DNA from: Allobosea sp. LC85
GTDB lineage: Bacteria; Pseudomonadota; Alphaproteobacteria; Rhizobiales; Beijerinckiaceae
Length of the DNA stretch: 64,000 nt
Assembly (NCBI RefSeq): GCF_000735605.1
Contig: NZ_JPKG01000029.1
Span: 1-64,000 of the forward strand
Direction of reading: 5' to 3'
The notes under the pieces are model-generated. The model was not told the origin of the DNA. It did not search any database and saw only the letters and a list, made by a program, of their open reading frames with translations. The translations under genes and the position numbers were made by a program. This document shows, piece after piece, positions 36,712 through 45,206 of this stretch. How positions within the stretch are numbered: position 1 is the stretch's first letter; each line of letters opens with the position of its first letter.

Positions 36712-38456
36712 GCCGTCACCTCCCGGGGCTTGTTGGCGGCATCCTGCCGTTTGGGCTCGATCTCGACGAGGCCTCCGGGCGTGATCATGCCGGCAACCGC
36801 GGAGCGCGGACCGAACTGGGCGATCCGGCCCTCGCGCAGCACCAGGATCTTGTCGACGATCTGCATCACCGAGGGGCGATGCGCGATCAGAATGACCATC
36901 GCACCGCTCTCGCGCGCAGCATTGATGGCGCGGATCAGGCTCTGTTCGCCTTCCGCATCAAGATTGGCGTTGGGCTCGTCGAGCACCAACAGGCGCGGTG
37001 AGCCGTACAGCGCCCGGGCAAGGCCGATGCGCTGGCGCTGGCCGCCCGAGAGCTTGAAGTCGCCGTCATTGACGTTCGTGTCGTAGCCGAGCGGCATGCG
37101 CCCGATCAGTTCATGCACGCCGGCAATCCGGGCTGCCTCGAGAATGGCCTGCGGCTCCGGAACACGCATCCGCGCGATATTATCGGCGATGCTTCCGTTC
37201 AGCAGCGAGACCGACTGCGGCAAGTAGCCCACCATGGCGCCAAAGGAGGCACGCTCCCAGAGATAGACATTGTGACCGTCGAGATAGACGCCGCCGACAT
37301 TCGGCTTCAGCACCCCGACGAGCAGCCGCGCCAGTGTCGATTTGCCGGCTCCGGATGGGCCGACGATGCCGAGTACCTCGCCCGGCGACAATGAGAACGA
37401 GATACTCTTGATGACCGTCTGCTCGGCCCCAGCCGGAGCGTAGACGACGCGGTCGATCACCAGATCGCCCTGCGTCGGTGGATTGGCGGTGGTCTGGCGC
37501 CGCGACGAGCCGAGCAGCAGCAGATCGCGCACGCGCTTCCACGCAGCCGCCGCGAGCACCCATTGCCGCCAGTCGGAGATCATCGAATCGAATGGCGCCA
37601 GCAGGCGACCAAGCAGGATGCTCGCTGCCATCAGCGTGCCGACGGAGACTTCGTTCCTGATGATCAGCGTGGCACCGGTCGCATAGATCGCGAGCTGCAT
37701 CGTCATGCGTGAGGCGCGGGTCACCGCTGCAATCAGTTTGCCGCGGCGCGTACCGAGATCGAGCAATTCGATCATCGCCACCTGCTTGCCGCGCCAGCGC
37801 CTGGCCAGAGCCGGCAGCATGCCCATCGCCTCGATCGTCTCGGCGTGGCGCAGGCTGGCGCCGACATCGTTGATGCTGGCGACGCCTTCCTCGTTGGCCT
37901 CCTTCAGCACACGGCGCGTCAGCACGTCGGAGATCACGCCGAGCATCAGCAAGATGACCAGCGAGATCGCGCCGACGAGCCCGTAAACCGGGTGGAAGGC
38001 GAAGAGTACGGCAAGAAAGATCGGCGACCAGGCCGCTTCGAGCGGGGTCGCGATGGCCGAGCTCGCGATGAAATAGCGGATGTCGTTCAGGTCGCGAATC
38101 GCCTGAGTGGCCTGAGCCGAGCCCTGTTCGAGCGAGGCACTGACCGCCGCTTCCAGCGCCGGCAGATTGAGGCGCCGGGCAAAGCCGCTCGCCATGGTCT
38201 GGAAGGTCAGGGAGCGAATGAACTCAATGACACCGTAGAGCACAAGGCCGCCGACCGCGATCACCAGCAGCATGGTGAGCGTGTCGAAGCTGCGGCTGAC
38301 GATGACGCGGTCCTGCACCTGCACCATGAACATCGGCACGGTCAGCAGCAGGATGTTGACGCAGAAACTCAGGAAGGCCGCATAGGCAAGGCCACCGGCA
38401 AAGGAGCGCTGAAGTTCACGGATCAAACCATCGGGCGCCGAGGTTGCGACCTTCAT
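36708..38456 (-). CDS. Type I secretion ABC transporter (PrtD family)
   Basis: 582 residues, permease-ATPase fusion of the PrtD/AprD type. Membrane domain ~20-300 begins LSFCVNILLLTVPMFMVQVQDRVIVSRS, a family signature. ATPase: Walker A GPSGAGKST (about 365), Q-loop GYLPQSVSLLNGSIADNIARM, signature LSGGQRQRIGLARAL, Walker B LLVLDEPNANLD and H-loop LIAHRPSVM. There is no C39-like peptidase domain, as expected for RTX exporters that read a C-terminal signal. First gene of the minus-strand series; GGAGAGATGA precedes the ATG. Confidence 0.95.
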   Translation of the reverse strand: MKVATSAPDGLIRELQRSFAGGLAYAAFLSFCVNILLLTVPMFMVQVQDRVIVSRSFDTLTMLLVIAVGGLVLYGVIEFIRSLTFQTMASGFARRLNLPALEAAVSASLEQGSAQATQAIRDLNDIRYFIASSAIATPLEAAWSPIFLAVLFAFHPVYGLVGAISLVILLMLGVISDVLTRRVLKEANEEGVASINDVGASLRHAETIEAMGMLPALARRWRGKQVAMIELLDLGTRRGKLIAAVTRASRMTMQLAIYATGATLIIRNEVSVGTLMAASILLGRLLAPFDSMISDWRQWVLAAAAWKRVRDLLLLGSSRRQTTANPPTQGDLVIDRVVYAPAGAEQTVIKSISFSLSPGEVLGIVGPSGAGKSTLARLLVGVLKPNVGGVYLDGHNVYLWERASFGAMVGYLPQSVSLLNGSIADNIARMRVPEPQAILEAARIAGVHELIGRMPLGYDTNVNDGDFKLSGGQRQRIGLARALYGSPRLLVLDEPNANLDAEGEQSLIRAINAARESGAMVILIAHRPSVMQIVDKILVLREGRIAQFGPRSAVAGMITPGGLVEIEPKRQDAANKPREVTA

Positions 38457-38795
38457 TCATCTCTCCGTTGCAGAGGGGTCCGGATCGGCCAGGGCGACGG
38501 CCAACCGTCAAGCACAAAATATCGCCAGCAGGGACACGGTCGATTACTAGCATGTTGCGCTAGCCGTGTCGTTGTGATGACAGACTAAGAATCGAATATC
38601 TGCGATTATCAAATAGAAATATGGCCAAAAAACGCAATACTTTGAATTTTGAAACAGTTTATACCTATCAAAAAATTGCTACAATCTTAGTTTCCACATA
38701 TCCTCGATGGCATGTGCTTTGCGTATAGGCTATTCCACTCCAGAAGGGGTTTTCTTCGGGCGGGGTGCCCATTTTCAAACCAGGCGGAGTAGAGA
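38457..38795. promoter_or_regulatory. Divergent AT-rich promoter region, type I secretion / MarR regulator
   Basis: 339 nt between divergently transcribed genes; 38580-38710 is unusually AT-rich. It includes GAATTTTGAAA (38644-38654), an 11-mer also found on the minus strand in the RTX leader (35276-35286), and an imperfect inverted repeat GACACGG ... CTAGC / GCTAG-CCGTGTC around 38530-38570. Probable site of control by the MarR-type regulator. Confidence 0.5.
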
Positions 38796-39416
38796 ATGCA
38801 TTCGAAACCGCAATACGGCGCCCAGTCCCCGGGCGCCGCAGTCAACGGCCAGCCCGGCCGACCAGAGCGGAAAACTGATTCGGACAATGGAATTGCGCGG
38901 AACACCGTTACCCAGCTCGACCTCGCCCGCCTGATCGACAGGGTCCACCGGCGCTTTCTCGACTATCTGCGCCTGGAGCTGACCCGGCTGGGCGTCGATG
39001 ATGTTTCGCCCTCGCAGGTGATGGTGCTGCTGACGATCGGCACCGGCGAGATCGCGGTGCGCGACCTGCTCGACCGTGGCTATTATCTCGGCTCGAACGC
39101 GTCCTATAACCTCAAGCAATTGGTCGAGAGCGGCTATCTCGAACGCGGCGCCTCGCCACGCGACCGGCGCCTTGCCCGAATCTCGCTGTCCGCCAAGGGC
39201 CAGCTTCTCGTCGAACGACTCAAGCAGCTCGACGAGAGCAATCAGTTCGGACCGAGCCAGGACCTCGATGTCGAACCGGATATGCGGACGACCTACGACA
39301 CCTTGCGGCGCCTCGAGCAGCTCTGGAGCGACGCCCTACGCTATGGAGGGGTTCTGCTGGCGTCATGCGCGTCCTATTCGTTCATCGTTCGGGATCTGGT
39401 CAATTCGCTCACCTGA
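38796..39416 (+). CDS. LdtR-like MarR-family transcriptional regulator
   Basis: 206 residues. After ~40 disordered residues (PGRPERKTDSDN) comes a winged-helix MarR domain: LDLARLIDRVHRRFLDYLRLELTRLG, VSPSQVMVLLTIGTGEIAVRDLLDRGYYLGSNASYNLKQL, and wing RDRRLARISLS. The RGYYLGSNxSYNLKxL recognition helix is that of LdtR, the rhizobial/Liberibacter MarR protein linked to osmotic tolerance and cell-wall L,D-transpeptidase control. Here it is next to secretion and glycan genes. GGCGGAG precedes the ATG. The 3' end overlaps the next gene by 52 nt. Confidence 0.85.
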   Translation: MHSKPQYGAQSPGAAVNGQPGRPERKTDSDNGIARNTVTQLDLARLIDRVHRRFLDYLRLELTRLGVDDVSPSQVMVLLTIGTGEIAVRDLLDRGYYLGSNASYNLKQLVESGYLERGASPRDRRLARISLSAKGQLLVERLKQLDESNQFGPSQDLDVEPDMRTTYDTLRRLEQLWSDALRYGGVLLASCASYSFIVRDLVNSLT

Positions 39417-40603
39417 TCGAGCGCCTCCTCGGCGAAGGCGCCGAGGTGACGCTGGTCACGGAACATGCGGAAGCCGCCCGACCCGGGCTGCGCCAGATGC
39501 TCTACACAGTCAGCGGCCCCGTAACGGCGAGCCCCAGCCTCGCCGCAACGGAGTATCACGTCAGGACAGGCGAAGCCGTGGCTTCCGTCCTGCGGCGACT
39601 GCCGCGCAATGAACGACCAGATGTCATCATCGGCCATACCGGCTGGGGCGGGCTGCTCTTCGCGAAGGACGCGCTGCCAGCCACGCCGGTGCTTGGCTAT
39701 TGCGAGTACTACTACAACGACCGGAACTCGGATTTCGATTTCGACCCTGCGGGCGAGGCCACGGACGCGGAGCGCATGCGGCTGCGAATGCGCAATGCCG
39801 CGCAACTCCTGACCCTGCAGGCCATCGACGCTGCCTACACCCCGACGCGCTGGCAGCATCGGCAATACCCGGCAAGCATCCGCGACCGGATCGCGATCTG
39901 CCATGATGGCATCGATACGCAGCTGTGCCGGCCGAATGCGGAGGCCACTTTCGCACTGCCCGATGGCGAAGTGATTCGCGCCGGCGACGAGATCGTCACT
40001 TTCGTTGCCCGCGACCTCGATCCCTATCGGGGCTATCCGCAATTCATGCGTGCCGCTGCGCTGGTCGCGCAGGCAAGGCCCGATGCCCGCTTCATTGTCG
40101 TCGGGGGGGACGGCGCGGGCTATGGCCGCCCGCGCCCGGACGGGCGGCTCTGGCGAGATGCAATGCTGCAGGAAACCCGCCTTGGCGAGCGCCTCGTTCA
40201 TATCTCCTGGCTGGCACATGAGGATCTGCGCCGGCTGTTCCAGGTCTCCGCCGCTCACGTCTATCTGACTGTGCCCTTTGTGCTCTCCTGGTCCCTGCTG
40301 GAGGCGATGGCCTGCGGCTGTCTGGTCATCGGCTCGCATACGCCACCGGTCCAGGAGGTGATCAGCAATCGTCGCAACGGTCTGCTCGCACCGTTTCACG
40401 ACGTGCGGGCCCTGGCAGCTACGATCGGGCAGGTGCTGGAACGGCAAGGCGAATTCGAGAGCCTGCGCCATGCGGCACGAGCCACGGTGCAGGCGAAATT
40501 CGAACTGGAAAGCTGCCTCGACCGACAGATGAGCCTGATCGAGAGATTGGCGGCGCAGGGCGACCCCGTGGTGTCGGAGATGTCCTGGGTCGAGGCCAGC
40601 TGA
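39365..40603 (+). CDS. GT4-family glycosyltransferase
   Basis: 412 residues. N-terminal domain MRVLFVHRSGSGQFAHLIERLL, GHTGWGGLLFAKDALP, and a PGF-like YCEYYYNDRNSDFDFDPAGE block; C-terminal FVARDLDPYRGYPQFMRAAAL, HISWLAHEDLRRLFQVSAAHVYLTVPFVLSWSLLEAMACG match GT4 enzymes of the WcaI/RfaB-like type. Donor and acceptor cannot be read. It overlaps the end of the MarR gene, has only a distant GGAGGGG, and so is probably translationally coupled, which ties the regulator to the glycan genes. Confidence 0.88.
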   Translation: MRVLFVHRSGSGQFAHLIERLLGEGAEVTLVTEHAEAARPGLRQMLYTVSGPVTASPSLAATEYHVRTGEAVASVLRRLPRNERPDVIIGHTGWGGLLFAKDALPATPVLGYCEYYYNDRNSDFDFDPAGEATDAERMRLRMRNAAQLLTLQAIDAAYTPTRWQHRQYPASIRDRIAICHDGIDTQLCRPNAEATFALPDGEVIRAGDEIVTFVARDLDPYRGYPQFMRAAALVAQARPDARFIVVGGDGAGYGRPRPDGRLWRDAMLQETRLGERLVHISWLAHEDLRRLFQVSAAHVYLTVPFVLSWSLLEAMACGCLVIGSHTPPVQEVISNRRNGLLAPFHDVRALAATIGQVLERQGEFESLRHAARATVQAKFELESCLDRQMSLIERLAAQGDPVVSEMSWVEAS

Positions 40604-40610
40604 AACCGGA

Positions 40611-40919
40611 CTATTGAACCATCTGGTCCGGGCCGCGCTGGAAGGTCATGGCCTCGGTGATCAGGCGCCCGCGCCGCATCGGCTTCACGCCGGCCTCCTG
40701 CCAGCCATCGGCCATCATCAGTCGCGCCACCATCCTGTGGATGCGCTTGAGATGGGTATCAGGGTCGGATGACAACCAGGGCCCGCAGGTTTCCTCGATG
40801 AGTGTGACCAAAGGCTCGAGAGGAGGATCCCCCTGTTCGGCCGCGTATTGCAGCGCCGCATAACCGGCCGGAGAGGAAATGATCTCCCAGACTTCGAGCG
40901 GTTCGGTTCCTCTCATCAT
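40611..40919 (-). CDS. Small hypothetical protein
   Basis: 102 residues from the ATG at 40919, chosen for GGAAGGACC upstream; an ATG at 40958 would add 13 residues. Helical, soluble: EVWEIISSPAGYAALQYAAEQG, VTLIEETCGPWLSSDPDTHLKR, and a basic C-terminal MRRGRLITEAMTFQRGP. No family recognised. Converges with the GT4 gene, 7 nt between stop codons. Confidence 0.5.
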   Translation of the reverse strand: MMRGTEPLEVWEIISSPAGYAALQYAAEQGDPPLEPLVTLIEETCGPWLSSDPDTHLKRIHRMVARLMMADGWQEAGVKPMRRGRLITEAMTFQRGPDQMVQ

Positions 40920-40958
40920 GGCTGACGGTCCTTCCGTCTGCCCGGCATGGCCGGACAT

Positions 40959-41284
40959 TTTGCTACCGCAAGTAGAAAATCCTGCATTCGGCCGCCATCG
41001 GATGCAGAATGCAGAACTATACTACCGTTTCATTGAGGAAAGAAAGTGCCAAGCGCCGCTCCGCGGGCCCGAAGCCTGCCGCGGCCGAGGCCCGGCATTC
41101 CCCGCGACCGGCCCGCTCCAAGGCATGTGCGGCGATGGTCCGTCCAATCCTGATGCCAGCTGCATCAGCCAGTGACGACGCCGGCCCGGCGCGGACCGGC
41201 TACTGCAAACTGCGGAGCAGCGGCCAAGCCGCCGCCGGACAATCCGGAAGCGACCGGGCGTGACGCATGTCGATGCGGGATGCC
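40959..41284. other. Intergenic region, no supported gene
   Basis: Between the small hypothetical gene and the metallohydrolase stop. Several short frames exist, including a basic, Ala/Arg-rich one from 41009, but none has a convincing combination of ribosome site and codon bias. I see no repeat or palindrome of note. Confidence 0.4.
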
Positions 41285-42436
41285 TCAGCCCGCCTGCCTC
41301 ACCTCCTCGGAAGCCTCCCAGAGGAGGCCGCCGATCACGATTCCCGCCGCCGTCAGGCGCTGAGCGCCCTGCAAGGTCGCGCCGGTCGAATCGACATAGT
41401 CGAAGGCCCCGGTCTCCAGCGACAGGATCGAGATGTCGGCGGTCGTCCCCAGAGCGAGCGTGCCCAACTGCGGACGGTCGATCGCCTGCGCGGCGTTGAC
41501 CGTCGTGCGCCTGATGACCTCGCCCAGCGGCATCCCGAGACAGAGGAATTTTGACATCGTCGTCGTCAGATCGAAGGCCGGCCCCTCGATGCACAACGCA
41601 TGGACGTCGCTGGAGATCGTGTCCGGCGCAAAGCCCTTGGCGAGCATGGTGCGGGCTACCTCGAAGGAAAACGAGCCCATGCCATGACCGATATCGAAGA
41701 CGATGCCGCGCTCGCGCGCTTCGCTGACGGCCGGCAGGACACCACCATCGCGCGTTACCGGCGCGTTCGGGAACGGCCGGAAGCAATGGGTCAGCACGTC
41801 ACCGGGGCGCATCAGGGCGAGCACCTGCTCGAGCGTCGGAGGCGGATGATCGATATGCACCATCATCCGCATGTCCAGCTGCTCCGCCGTCTGGCGCGCG
41901 ATCTCGAGCGGAACGAGACCGGCGGTGCCCGACGCGTGATGGCCGACGCGAACCTTCAGGCCTGCAAGCACATCGCGATTGGCCTCGGCGACCGCAAGGG
42001 TGTCGATCGGCGCCAGTAGCCGCTGGTCACCGCTCTCGCCGATCATGATGGTCTTCGAGAAGGCATAGATGCCGGCGAACGAGATGTTGAGATAGGCAAC
42101 GATTCGCACCGGGCAGGTGTCGATGACATACCGGCGGAAGCCATCGAAATTTCCGGCGCCGGCACTGCCGGTGTCGACGAGCGTGGTGCAGCCGCGGCGC
42201 GCGAGGATCAGCGGGTCGACGCCGAGCGATGTGCCGCCCCAATAGACATGGGTGTGCAGGTCGATCAGGCCGGGCGTGACGATCCTGCCGGAAACGTCGT
42301 GAATCTGCGGAGCGTCAAGGTGCGGCGCCAGAGCTGCGATACGCCCGTTCGAAATGCCGACATCGAGGAGTGCATCGATGCCCTGGCCGGGATCGACAAC
42401 CCGCCCGCCGCGCAGAACCAGATCGAGAGAGGACAT
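41285..42436 (-). CDS. Amidohydrolase/deacetylase family metallohydrolase
   Basis: 383 residues, TIM-barrel amidohydrolase. Zn-binding DLHTHVYWG (HxH), later GLKVRVGHHASG (metal-ligand region with Lys), MRMMVHIDHPP and SDVHALCIEGP, the catalytic Asp region. These motifs fit the subgroup annotated amidohydrolase/deacetylase family metallohydrolase (dihydroorotase-like, acting on N-acyl or N-carbamoyl amino acids). Its gene is divergent from a peptide-type ABC transporter, so its substrate may be imported by that system. Cytoplasmic. Confidence 0.87.
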   Translation of the reverse strand: MSSLDLVLRGGRVVDPGQGIDALLDVGISNGRIAALAPHLDAPQIHDVSGRIVTPGLIDLHTHVYWGGTSLGVDPLILARRGCTTLVDTGSAGAGNFDGFRRYVIDTCPVRIVAYLNISFAGIYAFSKTIMIGESGDQRLLAPIDTLAVAEANRDVLAGLKVRVGHHASGTAGLVPLEIARQTAEQLDMRMMVHIDHPPPTLEQVLALMRPGDVLTHCFRPFPNAPVTRDGGVLPAVSEARERGIVFDIGHGMGSFSFEVARTMLAKGFAPDTISSDVHALCIEGPAFDLTTTMSKFLCLGMPLGEVIRRTTVNAAQAIDRPQLGTLALGTTADISILSLETGAFDYVDSTGATLQGAQRLTAAGIVIGGLLWEASEEVRQAG

Positions 42437-42543
42437 TGGTTACCCCTGGGTCTTATGGAATTTAATTACACTACCACATGGGCATATCAATCACTTCGGC
42501 ACAAATTCCTCCATATGTTGCTACGCAGTATGACATTTGGCGA

Positions 42544-42571
42544 TTGACAGATGCGATTTGTGTAATAAATT
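42544..42571 (+). promoter_or_regulatory. Sigma70-like promoter of the peptide ABC operon
   Basis: A perfect -35 TTGACA (42544-42549), 16-bp spacer and -10-like TAAATT (42566-42571) in the AT-rich divergent gap 42437-42616, giving a start near 42578 and a ~40-nt leader before the ATG at 42617. Confidence 0.55.
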
Positions 42572-42616
42572 TTCACAACCCTCACAATAGGCAACGCGAA
42601 CGGCAGGGAGAGGCCA

Positions 42617-44185
42617 ATGCGGAACCGCGATCACAATCAGAATTCTGTCACCCGGCGCGGGCTGGGCATCCTGGCAGCGGCCCTTGGTGCCTCGGCCGCG
42701 GTGATGCCGATGGCGGCGATGGCCCAGAGCATATCCAGCGCCAATCTCGCCATGGTCGGCGAGCCGCAGTCGCTCGATCCGATGGCATCGACCGCGGACC
42801 TGGTTGGCACGATCATGCAGCATGTCTACGAGCCGCTGTTCACCTTCGATGCGAACTGGGCGACCCAGCCGATGCTGGCAGCCGCGCTGCCGGCGGTGTC
42901 CGCGGACGGCAAGACCTACACGATCGAGCTGCGCAAGGGCGTGAAGCTGCATAACGGCCGCGATCTGGATTCCGAGGACGTCGTCGCCTCGCTGAAGCGC
43001 TGGCTCGAGATGACTCCGCGCGGCAAGGGCCTGGCGAAGAGCATCTCGATCCTGACCGCCAAGGGCCCGTCGACCGTCGAGATCCAGCTCAGCAAGGTCG
43101 AGCCGGCGCTGCTCGCCCATCTGGCGCTGCCCTCCGGCTTTGCCGCGATCATGGCGAAGGAATCGATCGCCACTCCGCTGACTGAATTCGTCGGCACCGG
43201 CCCCTACAAGTTCCGCGAGCGCAAGCCGGACCAGTTCGTCGTGCTGGTGAAGCATGATGGCTACGCCTCGCGCAGCGAGCCGGCCTCCGGCTATGCCGGC
43301 AAGCGCGAAGCCAAGATCGACGAGCTGCGCTTCATCCCGGTGCCGAGCGCCAATACCCGCGTCGAAGGCGCCATCGCCGGTCAGTATCAGTTCGCCGACC
43401 AGCTGCCGGTCGAGAGCTACAAGAAGGTCAGCGCCGCGAGCGGCACGCGCCCCGTGCTGACCATGCCCTTCGGCTTCCCGTATTTCCCGACCAATACCAA
43501 GCAGGGGCCGATGGCCGATCTGAAGGTCCGTCAGGCCTTCCAGATGACGCTCGACCTCGAAGAGGTGATGATGGCCGGTTTCGGCGAGCTGAAGTTCTTC
43601 GCGCTGGCGGCCGAGCATTTCCCGAAAGGCTCGCCGTTCTATTCGGAGGCCGGCAAGGGCAAGTACAGCAGCAAGCCGGACGTCGCTGGCGCCAAGAAGC
43701 TGCTGGCGGAGGCCAAATATGACGGGGCGCCGATCCGCATCCTCAACTCGAAGCAGTATGATTTCCATCACCGCATGGCGCTGGTGATGGCCGAGCAGCT
43801 CAAGGCTGCCGGCTTCAAGGTGCAGATCGACGTCGTGGACTGGGCCACGCTGGTCCAGCGCCGCGGCGACCCGGCGCTTTGGGATATCTACATCACCCAC
43901 TCGGCCTTCCTGCCCGAGCCGATGCTGTCTCCGCCGCAGCTCGGCGAAGGCGCTCCGGGCTGGTGGTCGAGCCCGGCCAAGGAGGCCGCGCTCGGCGCAT
44001 TCAACAACGAGCCCGATCCGGCGAAGCGCGGCGCGCTCTGGGGCAAGGTTCAGCAGGTCGTCTATGACGAGGTGCCCTATATCCGCGCCGGCAACTTCGC
44101 CGCACTGGCGGGCGCCTCGCCGAAGATGTCCGGCTATGCGGCAATGCCGTGGCCGTCCTTCTGGAACGTTGCTCTCGCCAAGTAA
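42617..44185 (+). CDS. Peptide-type ABC transporter substrate-binding protein (SBP family 5)
   Basis: 522 residues, periplasmic. A twin-arginine-like signal (VTRRGLGILAAALGASAAV) ends in MAAMAQS. SBP_bac_5 hallmarks: LDPMASTADLVGTIMQHVYEPLF, DGKTYTIELRKGVKLHNGRDL, FVGTGPYKF and FNNEPDPAKRGALW. Homologues bind oligopeptides, dipeptides, glutathione or opines. Ribosome site GGGAGAGGCCA. First gene of a five-gene Dpp-like set with a divergent metallohydrolase and an RpiR regulator at the end; the ligand is likely an acylated or modified amino acid/peptide (inference). Confidence 0.92.
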   Translation: MRNRDHNQNSVTRRGLGILAAALGASAAVMPMAAMAQSISSANLAMVGEPQSLDPMASTADLVGTIMQHVYEPLFTFDANWATQPMLAAALPAVSADGKTYTIELRKGVKLHNGRDLDSEDVVASLKRWLEMTPRGKGLAKSISILTAKGPSTVEIQLSKVEPALLAHLALPSGFAAIMAKESIATPLTEFVGTGPYKFRERKPDQFVVLVKHDGYASRSEPASGYAGKREAKIDELRFIPVPSANTRVEGAIAGQYQFADQLPVESYKKVSAASGTRPVLTMPFGFPYFPTNTKQGPMADLKVRQAFQMTLDLEEVMMAGFGELKFFALAAEHFPKGSPFYSEAGKGKYSSKPDVAGAKKLLAEAKYDGAPIRILNSKQYDFHHRMALVMAEQLKAAGFKVQIDVVDWATLVQRRGDPALWDIYITHSAFLPEPMLSPPQLGEGAPGWWSSPAKEAALGAFNNEPDPAKRGALWGKVQQVVYDEVPYIRAGNFAALAGASPKMSGYAAMPWPSFWNVALAK

Positions 44186-44264
44186 TGCGCAAGGCTGGTG
44201 TGGCGGGGTGCGTTCGCGCACTCCGCCACAGTCTTATCCGCTTCCCGCGAAAGGAGCGCATCCG

Positions 44265-45206
44265 GTGCTCGCACATATCGGACGTCGCCTCGGCGGCCTG
44301 CTGCTGGTCCTCTTTCTCGTTGCCGCGCTGGTCTTTTTCCTGACGCGGCTGGCGCCCGGTGACCCTGCGGCGCTGATGCTCGGCGACCAGGCGACGCCGG
44401 AGGATGTGGCGCGCCTGCGCGAGGCTTACGGGCTCGACAAGCCGCTCCTGCTGCAATTCGCGCTCTGGCTGAAGGAATGTGCGACCGGCAATCTCGGCCA
44501 GTCGATCTTCCTGCAGCAGCCCGTGACGCAGGCGTTGCTGCAGCGCACCGAGCCGACCTTCTTCCTCGCGATGTTCTCGCTCGCCATTGCCGCGGCGATC
44601 GGCATCCCGGCCGGCATCGCATCCGCGGTCTGGCGCGGCCGCCCCGTCGACCAGGCGGTCAGCGGGCTCGCCATGCTTGCCGCCAATATCCCGAGCTTCT
44701 GGCTCGGCCTGATCTTCATCCAGCTCTTTGCAGTGCGTTTCGGCTGGTTCCCCGTCGCCGGCTACGGCGCGCCCGACGCCTCCTTCTTCGAGCGGCTCCA
44801 GCACCTGTTTCTGCCATCCGCGGTGCTGGGCGTCGTCAACTCCGCTCTCATCACGCGCTTCACCCGCGCCAGCATGCTCGATGTGCTCGACGCTGATTTC
44901 GTGCGGACGGCACGGGCGAAGGGCATTTCGGAACTGCGCGTGGTGCTGCGCCACGCCTTCGGCAATGCGCTCGTCCCGATCATCACCGTGCTCGGCCTGA
45001 CGCTCGCCCTGCTGATCGGCGGCGCGATCGTGACCGAGACCGTGTTCGGCCTGCCTGGCGTCGGCAATCTTGTCGTGTCGGCGGTGCTGCGCCGCGATTA
45101 TCCCGTGATCCAGGGCGCCCTTCTGGCGGTCGCGGCCATCTACGCACTGATCAACCTGGCGATCGATGTGATCTATACCCTCGTCGACCCGCGGGTGCGC
45201 CAATGA
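44265..45206 (+). CDS. Peptide-type ABC transporter permease (DppB family), GTG start
   Basis: 313 residues. I take the GTG at 44265, which follows AAGGAGCGCATCCG; the frame to its left is the end of the binding-protein gene. DppB features: LAHIGRRLGGLLLVLFLVAALVFFL, LAPGDPAALMLGDQATPEDV, the EAA loop TRAKG-like RTARAKGISELRVVLRHAFGNALVPIITV and ETVFGLPGVGNLVVSAVLRRDYPVIQG. Six helices, inner membrane. Overlaps the next permease gene (ATGA). Confidence 0.93.
   Translation: MLAHIGRRLGGLLLVLFLVAALVFFLTRLAPGDPAALMLGDQATPEDVARLREAYGLDKPLLLQFALWLKECATGNLGQSIFLQQPVTQALLQRTEPTFFLAMFSLAIAAAIGIPAGIASAVWRGRPVDQAVSGLAMLAANIPSFWLGLIFIQLFAVRFGWFPVAGYGAPDASFFERLQHLFLPSAVLGVVNSALITRFTRASMLDVLDADFVRTARAKGISELRVVLRHAFGNALVPIITVLGLTLALLIGGAIVTETVFGLPGVGNLVVSAVLRRDYPVIQGALLAVAAIYALINLAIDVIYTLVDPRVRQ

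Noticed and set aside
41009..41263. Basic 84-codon open frame before the metallohydrolase
   Set aside because: No convincing ribosome site and Ala/Arg-rich composition as expected by chance at this GC content.
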